A DNA stretch of 64,000 bases from Acidobacteriota bacterium (GCA_003385635.1 QQUY01000001.1:1054001-1118000); one strand, 5' to 3'; counted from the first letter of the stretch, positions 16,735 to 26,798 are shown. Numbers and translations: made by a program. The notes: generated by a model from the letters alone, not told the origin.

Positions 16735-19452
16735 TCAGCCTGGGAGCAGGATAGATTCAAATGCGTCCCGGACAGCGATCCTGTGATACGAAAGCTGCTC
16801 AAGCAGATCAGCGGGATTACTGCATTTCATTCGTTCTGCAATAAGCTCGAGAACCGGCAACTTGCCGAGTGGCACGAGCGTTGATCTTCCCAAGCTGAGC
16901 CTAATATTGTGATCCAGCCTGCTCAGGAATCCGTAACCGTGTGACAACGATTCGTGTTCCCTTGCTCCGATCGCTCTTCTTTCAAGCAGTCTGTCAAGAG
17001 TCCCTCCGGTTGATCGGTCCTGCTCATCGTCGGGAACTCCTGCGGACAATTGCAGGTAGCGAACCGCGAAGTAAACGTCCTGCAGTCCGCCTTCGCCGTA
17101 CTTGAGGTCGATGGAACGGCCGCGTCTTCCCTCTGATTTCTCCGTTTCGAGGCGATGCCTGATCTTCCAGGTCGCATCCCTGAGAACCTTTTGCTCCGCT
17201 TCTGCTGCGTTCCCGTGAATGATTTTTCGTAGTTCAGTGTCGGTTTCGCCGAGTTCGAGGCCGCTGCAGAAGACCGAACGCGCTTTCACGTAAGCAAGCC
17301 ACTCCCAGATGGCTGACCGGTCTTCAAAGTATTCATAAAGCGCGGTTTTGCCGATCGCAGTTGCCCCGTTTCTTCCATCGGGTCTGAGACGAAGATCTAC
17401 TTTATATAGTGAGCCTTCTCGCGTTAGACTTGAAAGCGCCGTCACAAAGATCTCGACGGCTTTTGAGTAGAACTCAGCGTGTGTCTTGTTTCCAGCGGGA
17501 GATGGGGCCTTGTCGTCGAAGACTATCAGAAGATCTAGGTCCGAGTGATAGTCCATTCCACCGCCGCCGAGCTTTCCGAGGCCGATAACGTTCCACGCGA
17601 CTCCACATTCCAGTGAGCCAAAAACCTCCTCAAGACGATGTTCTGTGATCTCGACCGCGGCGGCTATGGATGCCTCTGCGAGGGATGTCTGCCGAGATTT
17701 TACTTCCCGAAGTCCGGCATTTGCGCAAACGTCTGCGACAACGATCTCAAGCATGAGCCGCGACCAGTTAGTCCTTATTCCGGCGAGCATCTCCTTGAAG
17801 TCGCCGGATGCCTCGCCAACGGCATCGCGCATCTCCAGTTCGGGATCGGACCATTCCCATTTATCGCTGCAGCGGGGAATCTCGTTTATCCTCAGACCGC
17901 TTGCGCGAAGAAGCGGCGCAAACGGACGCGCGTAGAGGTCTAGGCGTTCCATCACGTCGCGGACATTCGTGTCAGCCGATACAAGCGATGCCGGATCTTC
18001 ACTGTATTCCCGTTTTCGCTTGGAAGGCGGGGCTTTCTTCGTTTCCGCATCTCTCGAGTGAGAGATCTCCACATACTCGGTTTGATCGAAGAAACGCTTG
18101 AAAATGCGGCTCACGTTTCCCACGTGTTTCGCCAGCTTAGATCGGAACCCTGCCGAGTCCTCAAATCCGCATCTCCTGGCGACAAGTTCTTGTCGCCCAG
18201 ACTCGTTCGGGATCAGATGGGTTTGGAGCCCGTGTTCCATCTGCAGCCTGTGTTCGACCTTTCGAAGAAACCCATAAGCCTCGCTCAAACGTGTAAACTC
18301 GTTCTCACTGATCAATCCGCGGTCGGCAAGGCGGGACAGGCTGATCAAGGTATGCGGCGCTCGCAGCCACTTGTCTTCGGCCCCGAAAGCAAGCTGCAGG
18401 GCCTGAGCAATGAATTCGATCTCTCTGATCCCGCCCATCCCGAGCTTTACGTCGTAGCCCTGACTTCTGATCTTTTCGAGATCGATCTTTTGTTTCGACC
18501 GGAGCACATTTGCAAGAGCATTCTCGACAGTTTCATCAGGTGAGAACACGTATGCTTCGACTGAATCGTAGAACATCTGAAACAGCCCTTCGTCTCCCGC
18601 ACTGTTCCGGCTCCGGATGAGTACCTGTTTTTCCCAAAGTTGCGCTGAGTCTCTGTAGTATGCAATAGCCTCTTTCAAAGAAACTGCGAGGGCGCCGACC
18701 CTTCCGTGAGGACGGAGGCGATGATCGACCCGGTAGGCCCCGCCTTCTCCTTTCGGTTCGCTCACGACTCTTGAAACGTGCTCGGCAAGCTTTACAAAGT
18801 ATTCCTTGTTCGAGGTTTTGCCGCGGCTTCCTTGCCCGGATGTGCTTCCGTCACTTGAATACAAGAACAGGAGATCGATATCCGAAGAGTAGTTGAGCTC
18901 CTTCGACCCTAGCTTTCCCAGCGCGACAACGCAGAACTGTGCTCGAGAGGACTTCTTGTTCTGGTCCGTTTCAAGCGGCATCCCGAACCGGTTATCGAGT
19001 TCCTGAATCGATGTTCTGAGAGCATGTTCGAGAATCGAGTCAGCAAGGTTCGAGATCTCTTCAGTCAGTTCGGCGATGGTGCCAAGACCGCGTATGTCCT
19101 TCAAAAATATTCGTATCAGTTCGCGTCTTCGGAAGCGGGAAAGCATTACTGCCGGATCGACGCTTGTGTTAATCAGATCGAACCTCGCGAGCGATTCCAG
19201 AAGCTGCTCTTTGTCACGGACCTTCTGGTCACGCTTTTCACGCGCAAGCCAGCGAATATATGAGGGATTCTGCAAGACCGTTGTCGAAAGAAGAGGACTG
19301 TAAGCGGCGATGGTAAGGATGTCCGACAAAAGGCTTCGGTCCCGTACAAGTTTCTTTGTTTCTCTGGGATGTTTCGAGGAGATCTCGGCGAAAAACCTCT
19401 CGGCGCTTTCTGGGTCCGGAAGGTCTCTTGTGAGGGGCTCTATGTTCTCCAT
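16735..19452 (-). CDS. glnE: Bifunctional glutamine synthetase adenylyltransferase / adenylyl-removing enzyme
   Basis: This 905-residue protein is close to the family's normal length (about 900-950) and would adenylylate and deadenylylate glutamine synthetase in response to PII signalling. Two nucleotidyltransferase domains are visible. The N-terminal one has G-K-L-G-S-K-E-L-N-Y-S-S-D-I-D-L at 179-194; the C-terminal one has G-K-L-G-G-G-G-M-D-Y-H-S-D-L-D-L near 620-640. Both keep the metal-binding D-x-D pair. Each is followed by a helical regulatory segment. No PII gene or glnA is nearby; gdhA lies two genes away. It diverges from an rluA-like gene with a 40-base gap. Confidence 0.93.
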   Translation of the reverse strand: MENIEPLTRDLPDPESAERFFAEISSKHPRETKKLVRDRSLLSDILTIAAYSPLLSTTVLQNPSYIRWLAREKRDQKVRDKEQLLESLARFDLINTSVDPAVMLSRFRRRELIRIFLKDIRGLGTIAELTEEISNLADSILEHALRTSIQELDNRFGMPLETDQNKKSSRAQFCVVALGKLGSKELNYSSDIDLLFLYSSDGSTSGQGSRGKTSNKEYFVKLAEHVSRVVSEPKGEGGAYRVDHRLRPHGRVGALAVSLKEAIAYYRDSAQLWEKQVLIRSRNSAGDEGLFQMFYDSVEAYVFSPDETVENALANVLRSKQKIDLEKIRSQGYDVKLGMGGIREIEFIAQALQLAFGAEDKWLRAPHTLISLSRLADRGLISENEFTRLSEAYGFLRKVEHRLQMEHGLQTHLIPNESGRQELVARRCGFEDSAGFRSKLAKHVGNVSRIFKRFFDQTEYVEISHSRDAETKKAPPSKRKREYSEDPASLVSADTNVRDVMERLDLYARPFAPLLRASGLRINEIPRCSDKWEWSDPELEMRDAVGEASGDFKEMLAGIRTNWSRLMLEIVVADVCANAGLREVKSRQTSLAEASIAAAVEITEHRLEEVFGSLECGVAWNVIGLGKLGGGGMDYHSDLDLLIVFDDKAPSPAGNKTHAEFYSKAVEIFVTALSSLTREGSLYKVDLRLRPDGRNGATAIGKTALYEYFEDRSAIWEWLAYVKARSVFCSGLELGETDTELRKIIHGNAAEAEQKVLRDATWKIRHRLETEKSEGRRGRSIDLKYGEGGLQDVYFAVRYLQLSAGVPDDEQDRSTGGTLDRLLERRAIGAREHESLSHGYGFLSRLDHNIRLSLGRSTLVPLGKLPVLELIAERMKCSNPADLLEQLSYHRIAVRDAFESILLPG

Positions 19453-19492
19453 TTTGGTACGAAAAGCATAAATGATAAACGTAAAGTTCCAA

Positions 19493-20383
19493 ATGGCAAG
19501 ACACGCGTTTACAGTAGGGCAGAGGTTTCACAGGCGTCGCCTGGACGAACTCCTCTTTGACCGTTTCCGGTCGTTGAGCAAGGCGTACATCCGTTCGGTC
19601 GTGAAAGACGGGGGGTGTGAATTGAACGGCTACGGCGCCAACTCTGGAGAGGTGGTCAGGGAAGGTGACTATGTCGAGATCGAGGTTGACGAGACGCGAG
19701 AATCCGGCATGAAACCGGAGGACATTTCACTCGACGTGCTGTATGAGGATTCCACCCTCCTGATAGTGAACAAACCCGCAGGAATGCTCGTCCACCCCAC
19801 CAATTTCGAGCGTAACGGGACGATGCTGAATGCGATGACCTTTTACCTGAACTCTAGTCAGGACAGGGACGAAGAATTTGTCAGGCCGCACCTGATTCAC
19901 AGGCTAGATCGGGAGACATCGGGAGTCTTGATCGCGGCGAAAGACCAGAGATCGTCCCGCGTTCTCTGTTCGCATTTCAAGCGGGGACATATTGAAAAGG
20001 AATATACCGCGATTGTCGATGGCATCGTTGCAAAGAACGAAGGGGTGATCGAGATGCCGATCGGCAGGAACGCGGAGAAGAAGATCTGGGAAGTAATGGA
20101 AGAAGGGAAGCCTTCAGTAACGAATTTCAAGGTGATGAGGCGGCTGAGAAGCAAGACACATATCAAGCTGGAAGCTGTGACAGGAAGGACAAATCAGCTC
20201 AGAATACACTGTTCAGCGATCGGGCATCCGATCCTTGGCGATGAAGTTAACGGCGGAAGCAGTTTCAGGCGAATGTGCCTGCACGCCTCCCGGACGGAAT
20301 TCTGGCATCCGAACGGATCAAAGAGGATGAGTATTGAGAGCCGTCCGGATTTTCTCGATGACGAGGATGTGTCGGATCTCTAG
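19493..20383 (+). CDS. RluA-family rRNA/tRNA pseudouridine synthase
   Basis: This 296-residue protein has an N-terminal S4 RNA-binding domain (about residues 10-65, R-R-L-D-E-L-L...) and a RluA catalytic domain containing H-R-L-D-R-E-T-S-G-V at about 133-142, with the catalytic aspartate in R-L-D. G-R-T-N-Q-L-R-I-H near 227-235 is a second family signature. The target uridine cannot be deduced. I chose 19493 because its sequence fits the S4 start; an ATG seven codons earlier at 19472 is equally possible and neither has a good ribosome site. It is convergent with the cyclase gene, seven bases apart. Confidence 0.88.
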   Translation: MARHAFTVGQRFHRRRLDELLFDRFRSLSKAYIRSVVKDGGCELNGYGANSGEVVREGDYVEIEVDETRESGMKPEDISLDVLYEDSTLLIVNKPAGMLVHPTNFERNGTMLNAMTFYLNSSQDRDEEFVRPHLIHRLDRETSGVLIAAKDQRSSRVLCSHFKRGHIEKEYTAIVDGIVAKNEGVIEMPIGRNAEKKIWEVMEEGKPSVTNFKVMRRLRSKTHIKLEAVTGRTNQLRIHCSAIGHPILGDEVNGGSSFRRMCLHASRTEFWHPNGSKRMSIESRPDFLDDEDVSDL

Positions 20384-20390
20384 GAGATTG

Positions 20391-21209
20391 TCATTGTTTC
20401 GGAATCTCGGCGATTATCCTTAGCGGACCGCCGCTCCCACCCTTGATCTTCATCGGCAGAGCTATGATCCGAAATCCTTTGGCAGGGAGCTTGTCTAGGT
20501 TTGCGACGTTCTCGAATGCCGGAATGTCGTTCGTCATCAAGGTTACGTGGGCATCAAACGTCTCCGACCTGCCCCGGTCGATGCTTGCGGTATCGATCCC
20601 GATAGCGTTGATCTTCCTGTTGTCTACAAGCCACTTTGCCGCTTCGGGTGCGAGTCCGGGAAAGCTCAATTTCTTGATCGCTTCTTCGCCCCGCTCAGCA
20701 GTGCCCAAGTACTTCGCCTTGTCAGGATAGAACTGGCCGAAACCTGTCTCCAACAAAAGGATCGCACCGTCCGGGATTCTACCGTTCGCCTTCTCCCATT
20801 CTTCAATATCTGCAACACTTACAAGGTAATCTCGGTCTTCCGGCGTTTTCTTTGACACATCGATCTTGAATCCATCTCCTATAAGTTTCTCGAGAGGTAC
20901 TTCATCAACAGTCAGTTTTCCCTCTGCGAAATGGATAGGTGAATCGATGTGCGTCCCGCCGTGCTCAGCACCCGCGTAGTTGTAAGCCGAGTAGAAAAAA
21001 CCATTCGGATTCTGGCCGACGAACACCTCTTCGTGCTCGAAGGTCTCGGCAGTGACCCAATATACGGTGTCTTCGTCGAACGGATAGGACAGATCGACGA
21101 TCTGTGTTTCGGTCTCAAGCGGCCTGCCGTTGTCGGGACCTGTTTCGGTTTCGGGCGAATTGCAGGCGCTAAAGAATACTGCGATCAAGAGAACTTGTGC
21201 GATCCTCAC
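20391..21209 (-). CDS. Cyclase-family (kynurenine formamidase-like) lipoprotein
   Basis: This 272-residue protein has a lipoprotein signal peptide with lipobox F-S-A-C (cysteine near residue 16). The body matches the cyclase/KynB-like metal hydrolase family: D-L-S-Y-P-F-D near 39-45, and the metal-binding H-G-G-T-H-I-D-S-P-I-H-F motif near 83-94. Relatives hydrolyse N-formylkynurenine, isatin or unknown substrates. Attachment to the outer or inner membrane is unusual for kynurenine formamidase, so a different extracytoplasmic substrate is likely. No tryptophan catabolic genes are nearby. Confidence 0.85.
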   Translation of the reverse strand: MRIAQVLLIAVFFSACNSPETETGPDNGRPLETETQIVDLSYPFDEDTVYWVTAETFEHEEVFVGQNPNGFFYSAYNYAGAEHGGTHIDSPIHFAEGKLTVDEVPLEKLIGDGFKIDVSKKTPEDRDYLVSVADIEEWEKANGRIPDGAILLLETGFGQFYPDKAKYLGTAERGEEAIKKLSFPGLAPEAAKWLVDNRKINAIGIDTASIDRGRSETFDAHVTLMTNDIPAFENVANLDKLPAKGFRIIALPMKIKGGSGGPLRIIAEIPKQ

Positions 21210-21278
21210 ACGAAACTCCTGGCTGATTCGATCAATTAAGGCTCAAGGGACGGAACACCGGACAACCAGTGAAAGGAC

Positions 21279-21944
21279 TCACTGCCGTCCTTCCAGACAC
21301 GGCTTGTCCGCCGCTTTCGATGCAAACTCCCGTGCCTTTACGTTAGCGTCCTTAATCGGCTTTACGACGTCGGTAATGCAGATCTCGCTTTCGGTGATCT
21401 TCGAAACGGTGAGGTACGAAGCCTCTTCGTCAGAGTTCGGGTCCACCGAAGCGTTGAAACGTACGATCAGAGCGATTGGTGTCTTCTTTCCGTCTTCTTC
21501 CCTGAATCGCCACTCGGCCTTGTTGCCGACATATGAGAAAGCCGGCGAGACGACCCGCATCATCTTTAGTTCATGGACCTTTCCGGAAGGGTCGACGACA
21601 TTGATGGTCTGCCTAATGTCGCTCTCGATCACCTCGAGCGAATATCCGAAGGCACCCTGACACTTTTGCTTTGAATAATATCCTTCGTTCTCTTCTTCGA
21701 TAGTCTCGCACTTGTCGGCGGCAAGGTCCGTGTAAACCGAATCGACCTTGTCAGCGGACTCAGTCGGAGCCGGGACTTCCTGCGGCGATTCGGGTTCCGC
21801 ATCATCGGCTGAACTGGAAAATGCCCCTTCCGCAGGTTCACCGCCGGCGGGTTCTGAAGAAGAATTGTTGGTCGATTCGATTGTCGGACATCCCGTGAAA
21901 ACGAGCAATGAGAACAGGAGCGTGATTCCAAGAAGCATTTTCAT
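21279..21944 (-). CDS. Putative lipoprotein of unknown function
   Basis: This 221-residue protein has a signal peptide with lipobox F-T-G-C near residue 19, then a low-complexity Ser/Glu/Pro-rich linker to about residue 70, then a compact domain with six or so cysteines (D-K-C-E-T, Q-K-C-Q-G, E-I-C-I-T-D, D-K-P-C-L). The domain is not one I recognise. It starts four bases after the upstream gene ends, so it belongs with terC and the 281-residue secreted protein in one operon. Confidence 0.65.
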   Translation of the reverse strand: MKMLLGITLLFSLLVFTGCPTIESTNNSSSEPAGGEPAEGAFSSSADDAEPESPQEVPAPTESADKVDSVYTDLAADKCETIEEENEGYYSKQKCQGAFGYSLEVIESDIRQTINVVDPSGKVHELKMMRVVSPAFSYVGNKAEWRFREEDGKKTPIALIVRFNASVDPNSDEEASYLTVSKITESEICITDVVKPIKDANVKAREFASKAADKPCLEGRQ

Positions 21945-21948
21945 AGCG

Positions 21949-22794
21949 TTACCTGACTGATACCGTAATGGATGTTGATAGTTCTGACTCGGAAAAATTC
22001 CTCACTTCGAATATGAAGTCGCCGTCCTCCTGAAGATCCGCGACAAGTGTCTTGTTCTCTTCTTCCATCTCAGCTTCTCCCTTCACAAGCCTGAAACGCA
22101 CCTTGTCAGAAGGGGAGTTGACTGTCAGCCTCTGCCCTTTGGAAGCACTGATCACAAAACGCTTTATTCCCGGGTCTTCACCAAGTTCGATCTGGATTTC
22201 TTTCGAGTAAGAGCCTTTATCAAACTCCACTCTTTCTGCGGGGTAAAGATCCCTTCTTTCGGGCGGCGCGGTCTCTTCAAGGGAATCACCTTTCAGCCTG
22301 TATCTTCGAGTGACGGCAACTTCGGCACAGCAGTTTGCGCCGAACTCACCCGGGTCATTCGATTCAATGATCAGAATCCCTTTTTCGATCCTCGCTTCCC
22401 GCAGGCCGCCGTAAGCCCGGTCGCCGCCTTCGATCGTAAGTCGAAGAACAGGCTCACCTTCGGACATCGAGAAGATGTATGCTTCGGAAAAATTGCCGGT
22501 ACCGCCCGTGTTGCAGATCGAGAGCACTACCGCTTCCTCTGCTCCGTCACCGGTCAAATCCCCGAACACCTCCCCATAGACTTCGAAATAGCGGCGCTCC
22601 GTGTAGCCGTCGACTTCCTTTTCTTCGGAGAAGTTGCCGTTGGTAACGGTGATCTTGTCGGTCAATTCATTCCGGCAAAACTCGACCTCATAAGTGAAAT
22701 TCTGGAAGTCAACATCTCGTATCGAACCCTGGGCCGAGATAGCGTAACTGCCAAGCAACAAAGCCAACAAGACGGCTGCATACTTTGCTCTCAT
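21949..22794 (-). CDS. Secreted protein with FG-GAP-like segment
   Basis: This 281-residue protein has a cleavable signal peptide (residues 1-21, ending A-I-S-A-Q). Near residue 78 is G-D-L-T-G-D-G-A-E-E-A-V-V, a single FG-GAP or calcium-loop-like motif followed by beta strands. The C-terminal third reads like a beta-sandwich. Two adjacent cysteines (N-C-C-A) near 152 are unusual. No known family. Its ATG overlaps the terC stop by four bases, showing tight coupling. Confidence 0.65.
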   Translation of the reverse strand: MRAKYAAVLLALLLGSYAISAQGSIRDVDFQNFTYEVEFCRNELTDKITVTNGNFSEEKEVDGYTERRYFEVYGEVFGDLTGDGAEEAVVLSICNTGGTGNFSEAYIFSMSEGEPVLRLTIEGGDRAYGGLREARIEKGILIIESNDPGEFGANCCAEVAVTRRYRLKGDSLEETAPPERRDLYPAERVEFDKGSYSKEIQIELGEDPGIKRFVISASKGQRLTVNSPSDKVRFRLVKGEAEMEEENKTLVADLQEDGDFIFEVRNFSESELSTSITVSVR

Positions 22795-23558
22795 GATCCC
22801 GCCTCCTTCTCAACAAGATGCTTTTCGTGGGTCGCGTCACGGAGCTCAACAGGTTTGCCGCGTCTTCTTAGCCGCATGTTCAAGAACTCAACGAACACCG
22901 AGAACGCCATAGCGAAGTAGATGTATCCCTTCGGGATGTGCTGGTGCAGACCTTCCGCAACCAGCGTGAACCCGATCAGCAGCAGGAACGCCAGGGCAAG
23001 CATTTTGACGGTCGGGTGGCGCGAGACGAATTCCGAGATCGGGTTCGCGAAGATCATCATCCCCACGATGGCCACGACGACCGCGGCGATCATCACCCAT
23101 ATATTGTCCACCATTCCGATAGCCGTGATCACGGAGTCGAGGGAGAACACCATATCCAGAAGCGTGATCTGTACGATCACGCTAGCGAACGACGAGTAGA
23201 CTTTGCCCGCGGTGTGGCCTTCCTCGCCTTCCAGCGAGCCGTGGATCTCGTGCGTGCTCTTCGCCAGCAGGAAGAGTCCGCCCAGCAGCAGGATCATGTC
23301 CCTGCCGGAAACCTCCTGGCCGAATATCGCGAACAGCGGATACGTCAGCCCCATCACCCAGGCGAGCGAAAAGAGAAGTATTACGCGCATTATCAGCGCG
23401 AGAGCAAGACCTATGAAGCGCGCTTTAGCTTGCTGCTCCGGCTTAAGCTTTCCGGAGAGGATGGAGATGAAAATGATGTTATCGATCCCGAGTACAAGCT
23501 CGAGGATCGTAAGCGTTAGAAACGCTATCCATATCTGAGGGTCGAGAAGGAATTCCAT
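22791..23558 (-). CDS. TerC-family integral membrane protein
   Basis: This 255-residue protein has about seven hydrophobic helices with the TerC hallmarks: E-L-V-L-G-I-D-N-I-I-F-I (about 20-31), and V-F-S-L-D-S-V-I-T-A-I-G near 137-148, with the acidic intramembrane residues conserved. The family is linked to tellurite resistance, manganese efflux and metalation of exported proteins; which applies here is unknown. It sits upstream of two secreted or lipid-anchored proteins in the same transcript, consistent with a role at the envelope. Confidence 0.9.
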   Translation of the reverse strand: MEFLLDPQIWIAFLTLTILELVLGIDNIIFISILSGKLKPEQQAKARFIGLALALIMRVILLFSLAWVMGLTYPLFAIFGQEVSGRDMILLLGGLFLLAKSTHEIHGSLEGEEGHTAGKVYSSFASVIVQITLLDMVFSLDSVITAIGMVDNIWVMIAAVVVAIVGMMIFANPISEFVSRHPTVKMLALAFLLLIGFTLVAEGLHQHIPKGYIYFAMAFSVFVEFLNMRLRRRGKPVELRDATHEKHLVEKEAGS

Positions 23559-23600
23559 AAGTGTTGCACCAAGAAATGGCTTACTGCCGCCCGCTTCGAA

Positions 23601-24383
23601 TCAATCGATCCCGAATGCCCAGCCGAGCGAGATCACCACGTTGCCGGTTTGGCTCCGGCCGTTAATGGGATCGCGTTGGATGTCGACGATTCCTCTGGAA
23701 ACGCGTGCATCGAACATCAGGTAGTTCGCGCCAAACGGGATCTCGAAACCGCCGCCTCCCGTAAAGCCAAAGTTGTTAGAGTTGATGTCGCCCTTGACGT
23801 CGGTATCGGCGTCAAACGGAATCGCCGGAAAAGGATCACCGTTCGGCGGAAGTAGGACCGGAATAGTTCCGTCCCGGTCGAGGAAAAGCGTGCTGGTCCC
23901 GCGGGTCTTTGTCTCCGCCGAAACAAGCCGACCATAAAATACTCCGCCGTTGACATAAAAACGTGGCTTGCCGGTCGGGCCGAACTTGTACTTGGCAAGC
24001 ACGGGGATCTCCAAATAATTGAGGACCGCCTCATTGTCAAAATCCGCGTAATAGAAGTTCCCTGGAGGCAAAGGCGGCAAACCAGGGATGTCTTGCGTCA
24101 CCGGTTGCATACCGTTTCTAGTACCGCCCTGTCCAGCGAAGTTCACTTCCGGCTGGACGGAGAACCGCTCAGAAACAGGTATGTCAAAGAACGCACCAAA
24201 ATTCGGGGCAAGCCTGGATTTATAGTCGCGACTGATCTCATTGTCCTCGCCGCCGCTTAACTGAGGAATGCTGACGCCGCCTTTGAATCCGATAAAGACA
24301 TCGGCTCTATCCTGGGCGTATACGCCCGGGGCCGAAAATACGAAAACAAGCAATGCGGTAAGGGCAAAACGGAAAGGGGTCAT
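23601..24383 (-). CDS. Outer-membrane beta-barrel protein (porin-like)
   Basis: This 260-residue protein has a signal peptide (residues 1-23), then alternating strand patterns: G-F-K-G-G-V-S-I-P near 32-40, P-E-V-N-F-A-G-Q-G-G near 78-87 and L-E-I-P-V-L-A-K-Y-K near 122-131. The last-but-one strand N-V-V-I-S-L-G-W-A-F-G-I ends with I-D rather than the classical terminal Phe. It fits the PorT / OMP_b-brl_2 type. An internal Pro-rich loop (G-L-P-P-L-P-P-G) is likely extracellular. It is 42 bases upstream of terC and may be cotranscribed with it. Confidence 0.75.
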   Translation of the reverse strand: MTPFRFALTALLVFVFSAPGVYAQDRADVFIGFKGGVSIPQLSGGEDNEISRDYKSRLAPNFGAFFDIPVSERFSVQPEVNFAGQGGTRNGMQPVTQDIPGLPPLPPGNFYYADFDNEAVLNYLEIPVLAKYKFGPTGKPRFYVNGGVFYGRLVSAETKTRGTSTLFLDRDGTIPVLLPPNGDPFPAIPFDADTDVKGDINSNNFGFTGGGGFEIPFGANYLMFDARVSRGIVDIQRDPINGRSQTGNVVISLGWAFGID

Positions 24384-24473
24384 TGGCAGTCTCCTGGAAT
24401 GTGCAGAAAGGTTTACTGCGGAAAATTGAGCGACAGTCTATCACTAGCATCTCCCTATCGCGATATGCTTTTC

Positions 24474-25760
24474 TCAGGGGCGCTCATATACGAGCTTTCC
24501 TCCGACAAACGTAGCTACCGGTCCGCCCCGGAATCTCCATCCCGAGAAGGGAGAATTTCTCGATTTCGACCTCGTTTCCCAGACATCGTATTCCCATTCA
24601 AGTTCGGGATCGATGATTGTCACGTCGGCGCATGAGCCGGGCGCGAGAGTGCCTCGGTCTTTCAATCCGAAGATCTTGGCCGGGTTTGACGAACACAACT
24701 CGACCAGCCGTTCGAGGCCTATGACACCTTTGTGTACAAGTTCATTGAAAGCAAGTCCGATAGCGGTCTCAAGCCCTATGATCCCGAACGGAGCCCGGTC
24801 GAACTCGAGCGCTTTCTCGTCGGCGTGATGCGGAGCGTGGTCGGTCGCGATCGCGTCGATGGTACCGTCGCGGATCCCCTCGATAACGGCTTCGCGGTGC
24901 TCTTCACTTCTAAGCGGTGGAGCCATCTTTGTGTTCGTGTCATAGCCCTCGACCGCCTTGTCGGTGAGTGTAAAGTGATGAGGGGTTACTTCGCATGTAA
25001 CCCGCACTCCCTCGGCCTTTGCCTGCCTTACGGCATTTACCGCACCGCGTGTCGAGACGTGAGCGACGTGGATATGGGCACCAGTTTCGCGGGCGAGAAG
25101 TATGTCGCGTACGGCGTCAATGTCTTCAGCCAGGGCCGGCATCCCCTTCAAACCAAGAGAAAGCGAAACCTTTCCCTCGTGCATCACGCCGCCAGCTGAA
25201 AGCGATTTGTCTTCGCAGTGGTCTATCACCGGCAGGTCGTGATCCCGAGCATACTGCATAGCGCGGCGCATCATTCCCGCGGTGGGCACCGGCCGGCCGT
25301 CATCTGATACCGCGACAGCCCCGGCGGATTTCATTTCCGCCATCTCTGCAAGTTCGCCGCCGTCGGAGTTTTTTGTGATCGCTCCGATCGGGAAAACATT
25401 TGCCAGTCCGGCGTGTTCCGCCTGCTCGATCATATAGCGTGTGATCGCGGCGTTGTCGTTTATGGGACTCGTGTTAGGCATCGGACAGATGCTGGTCCAT
25501 CCACCCGCCACCGCAGCTGCACATCCGGAAGCGATGTTCTCCTTGTGCTCCTGACCTGGTTCGCGCAGATGAACATGAAGGTCGATAAAACCCGGCGCAA
25601 TCAGACATCCGCCGGCGTCAAATACCTCAACGTCCACAGGATCAGCGTCGGACTGCCGAAGCCATTCGGATACCCTGCCGTTCTCGATCAGCAGGTTCAT
25701 GCCGGTGTTCTCTTTTGCGGCCGGATCTACAAGGTGGCCGTTCTTTATAAGAAGTCTCAT
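24474..25760 (-). CDS. pyrC: Dihydroorotase
   Basis: This 428-residue amidohydrolase would close carbamoyl aspartate to dihydroorotate. The metal-binding [10 protein letters not shown] motif lies near residues 60-69. The N-terminal V-D-P motif, and A-T-D-H-A-P-H-H near 305-312 (the catalytic aspartate motif), are present, as is K-M-A-P-P-L-R. The length fits type I dihydroorotases. It follows pyrB by 30 bases, in the order pyrR-pyrB-pyrC. Confidence 0.93.
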   Translation of the reverse strand: MRLLIKNGHLVDPAAKENTGMNLLIENGRVSEWLRQSDADPVDVEVFDAGGCLIAPGFIDLHVHLREPGQEHKENIASGCAAAVAGGWTSICPMPNTSPINDNAAITRYMIEQAEHAGLANVFPIGAITKNSDGGELAEMAEMKSAGAVAVSDDGRPVPTAGMMRRAMQYARDHDLPVIDHCEDKSLSAGGVMHEGKVSLSLGLKGMPALAEDIDAVRDILLARETGAHIHVAHVSTRGAVNAVRQAKAEGVRVTCEVTPHHFTLTDKAVEGYDTNTKMAPPLRSEEHREAVIEGIRDGTIDAIATDHAPHHADEKALEFDRAPFGIIGLETAIGLAFNELVHKGVIGLERLVELCSSNPAKIFGLKDRGTLAPGSCADVTIIDPELEWEYDVWETRSKSRNSPFSGWRFRGGPVATFVGGKLVYERP

Positions 25761-25790
25761 TTTCGGGTTTAGGAAATCCTGGGCTCTTTT

Positions 25791-26744
25791 CTATTCGTCT
25801 TCGCGCGAGATCCGCCCTCCTGTAGCAAGATAAAGCACGGCCATTCGTACCGTGACCCCGTACTTCACCTGATCCAGGATCTGAGACCTTGCGCTGTCCG
25901 CGACATCGGAAGCGATCTCGATCCCCCGGTTCATCGGCCCCGGATGAAGGACGATCGCGTCTTCCTTTGCGAGTGCGAGGCGTTCCTGTGTAAGACCGTA
26001 ATGGACTGCGTATTCGCTCAGAGTTGGGAAGAATGCCGAATCCTGCCTCTCTTTCTGAATTCTAAGGATCATCACGACATCGGTATCCGCGATGGCCTCC
26101 TCGACATTCTCTGAAACCGTCAGCCCTTCCTCCACAAGGTGTACGAAGTCTTCCGGTACAAGGGTCCGCGGGCCGGCGACACGGACTGACGCTCCGAGCT
26201 TTGTCAGGAGGTGGATATTCGACCGCGCGACCCTCGAATGAAGGATGTCGCCGATTATCGCGACTTTCAGACCCTCGATCTTGTGTTTTCTCTCGCGGAT
26301 CGTCATCGCATCAAGCAAAGCCTGTGTCGGGTGCTCGTTTGTACCGTCGCCGGCATTCACAATGGCCGCTTTGCTGATCCTGGCCAGCTGGTGAGGGACC
26401 CCGGCGCTTGAGTGCCTCACAACGATGCAGTCAGGCTGCATTGCGTCAAGGGTGAGCGCGGTATCTACCAGGGTCTCGCCTTTTGAAACACTTGAAGTGG
26501 AAACACTGATATTTACTGAATCAGCGGAAAGCCGTTTTGCGGCGAGCTCAAAAGACGTCCGTGTTCGGGTGGAAGCTTCGAAAAAGAGGTTGATGACCGT
26601 TTTACCCCTTAGCGCCGGGACCTTTTTTATTTCGCGCGATGAGATCTCGCGAAAGTTCTCAGCAGTATCGAGGATCCCAAGGACCTCGTCCGCCGAAAGG
26701 TCCTTTATTCCGAGCAAGTCTTTTCTGTGAAAGGGTTTCTCCAT
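25791..26744 (-). CDS. pyrB: Aspartate carbamoyltransferase catalytic subunit
   Basis: This 317-residue enzyme joins carbamoyl phosphate and aspartate. The carbamoyl-phosphate motif S-T-R-T-R-T is at residues 58-63. Other family motifs are present: S-V-S-K-G-E-T-L near 85-92, H-P-T-Q-A-L-L-D near 138-145, and [11 protein letters not shown] near 268-278. No pyrI regulatory subunit is present, as in PyrR-regulated organisms. A terminator-like hairpin in the 54-base gap before it suggests attenuation control. Confidence 0.94.
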   Translation of the reverse strand: MEKPFHRKDLLGIKDLSADEVLGILDTAENFREISSREIKKVPALRGKTVINLFFEASTRTRTSFELAAKRLSADSVNISVSTSSVSKGETLVDTALTLDAMQPDCIVVRHSSAGVPHQLARISKAAIVNAGDGTNEHPTQALLDAMTIRERKHKIEGLKVAIIGDILHSRVARSNIHLLTKLGASVRVAGPRTLVPEDFVHLVEEGLTVSENVEEAIADTDVVMILRIQKERQDSAFFPTLSEYAVHYGLTQERLALAKEDAIVLHPGPMNRGIEIASDVADSARSQILDQVKYGVTVRMAVLYLATGGRISREDE

Positions 26745-26761
26745 CGGCCTTTGTTTAGCGG

Positions 26762-26794
26762 ATACAAAAAAAGCAAGGCGCCGGCCTTGCTTTT
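26762..26794 (-). terminator. Hairpin with U-tract between pyrR and pyrB (probable attenuator)
   Basis: In the minus-strand transcript, the arms A-A-A-G-C-A-A-G-G-C and complement flank a CGGC loop and are followed by seven U residues. It begins just after the pyrR stop codon. In PyrR-regulated bacteria, terminators in such positions are controlled by PyrR bound to the nascent RNA. I could not identify the anti-antiterminator sequence with certainty. Confidence 0.75.
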
Positions 26795-26798
26795 CGGA

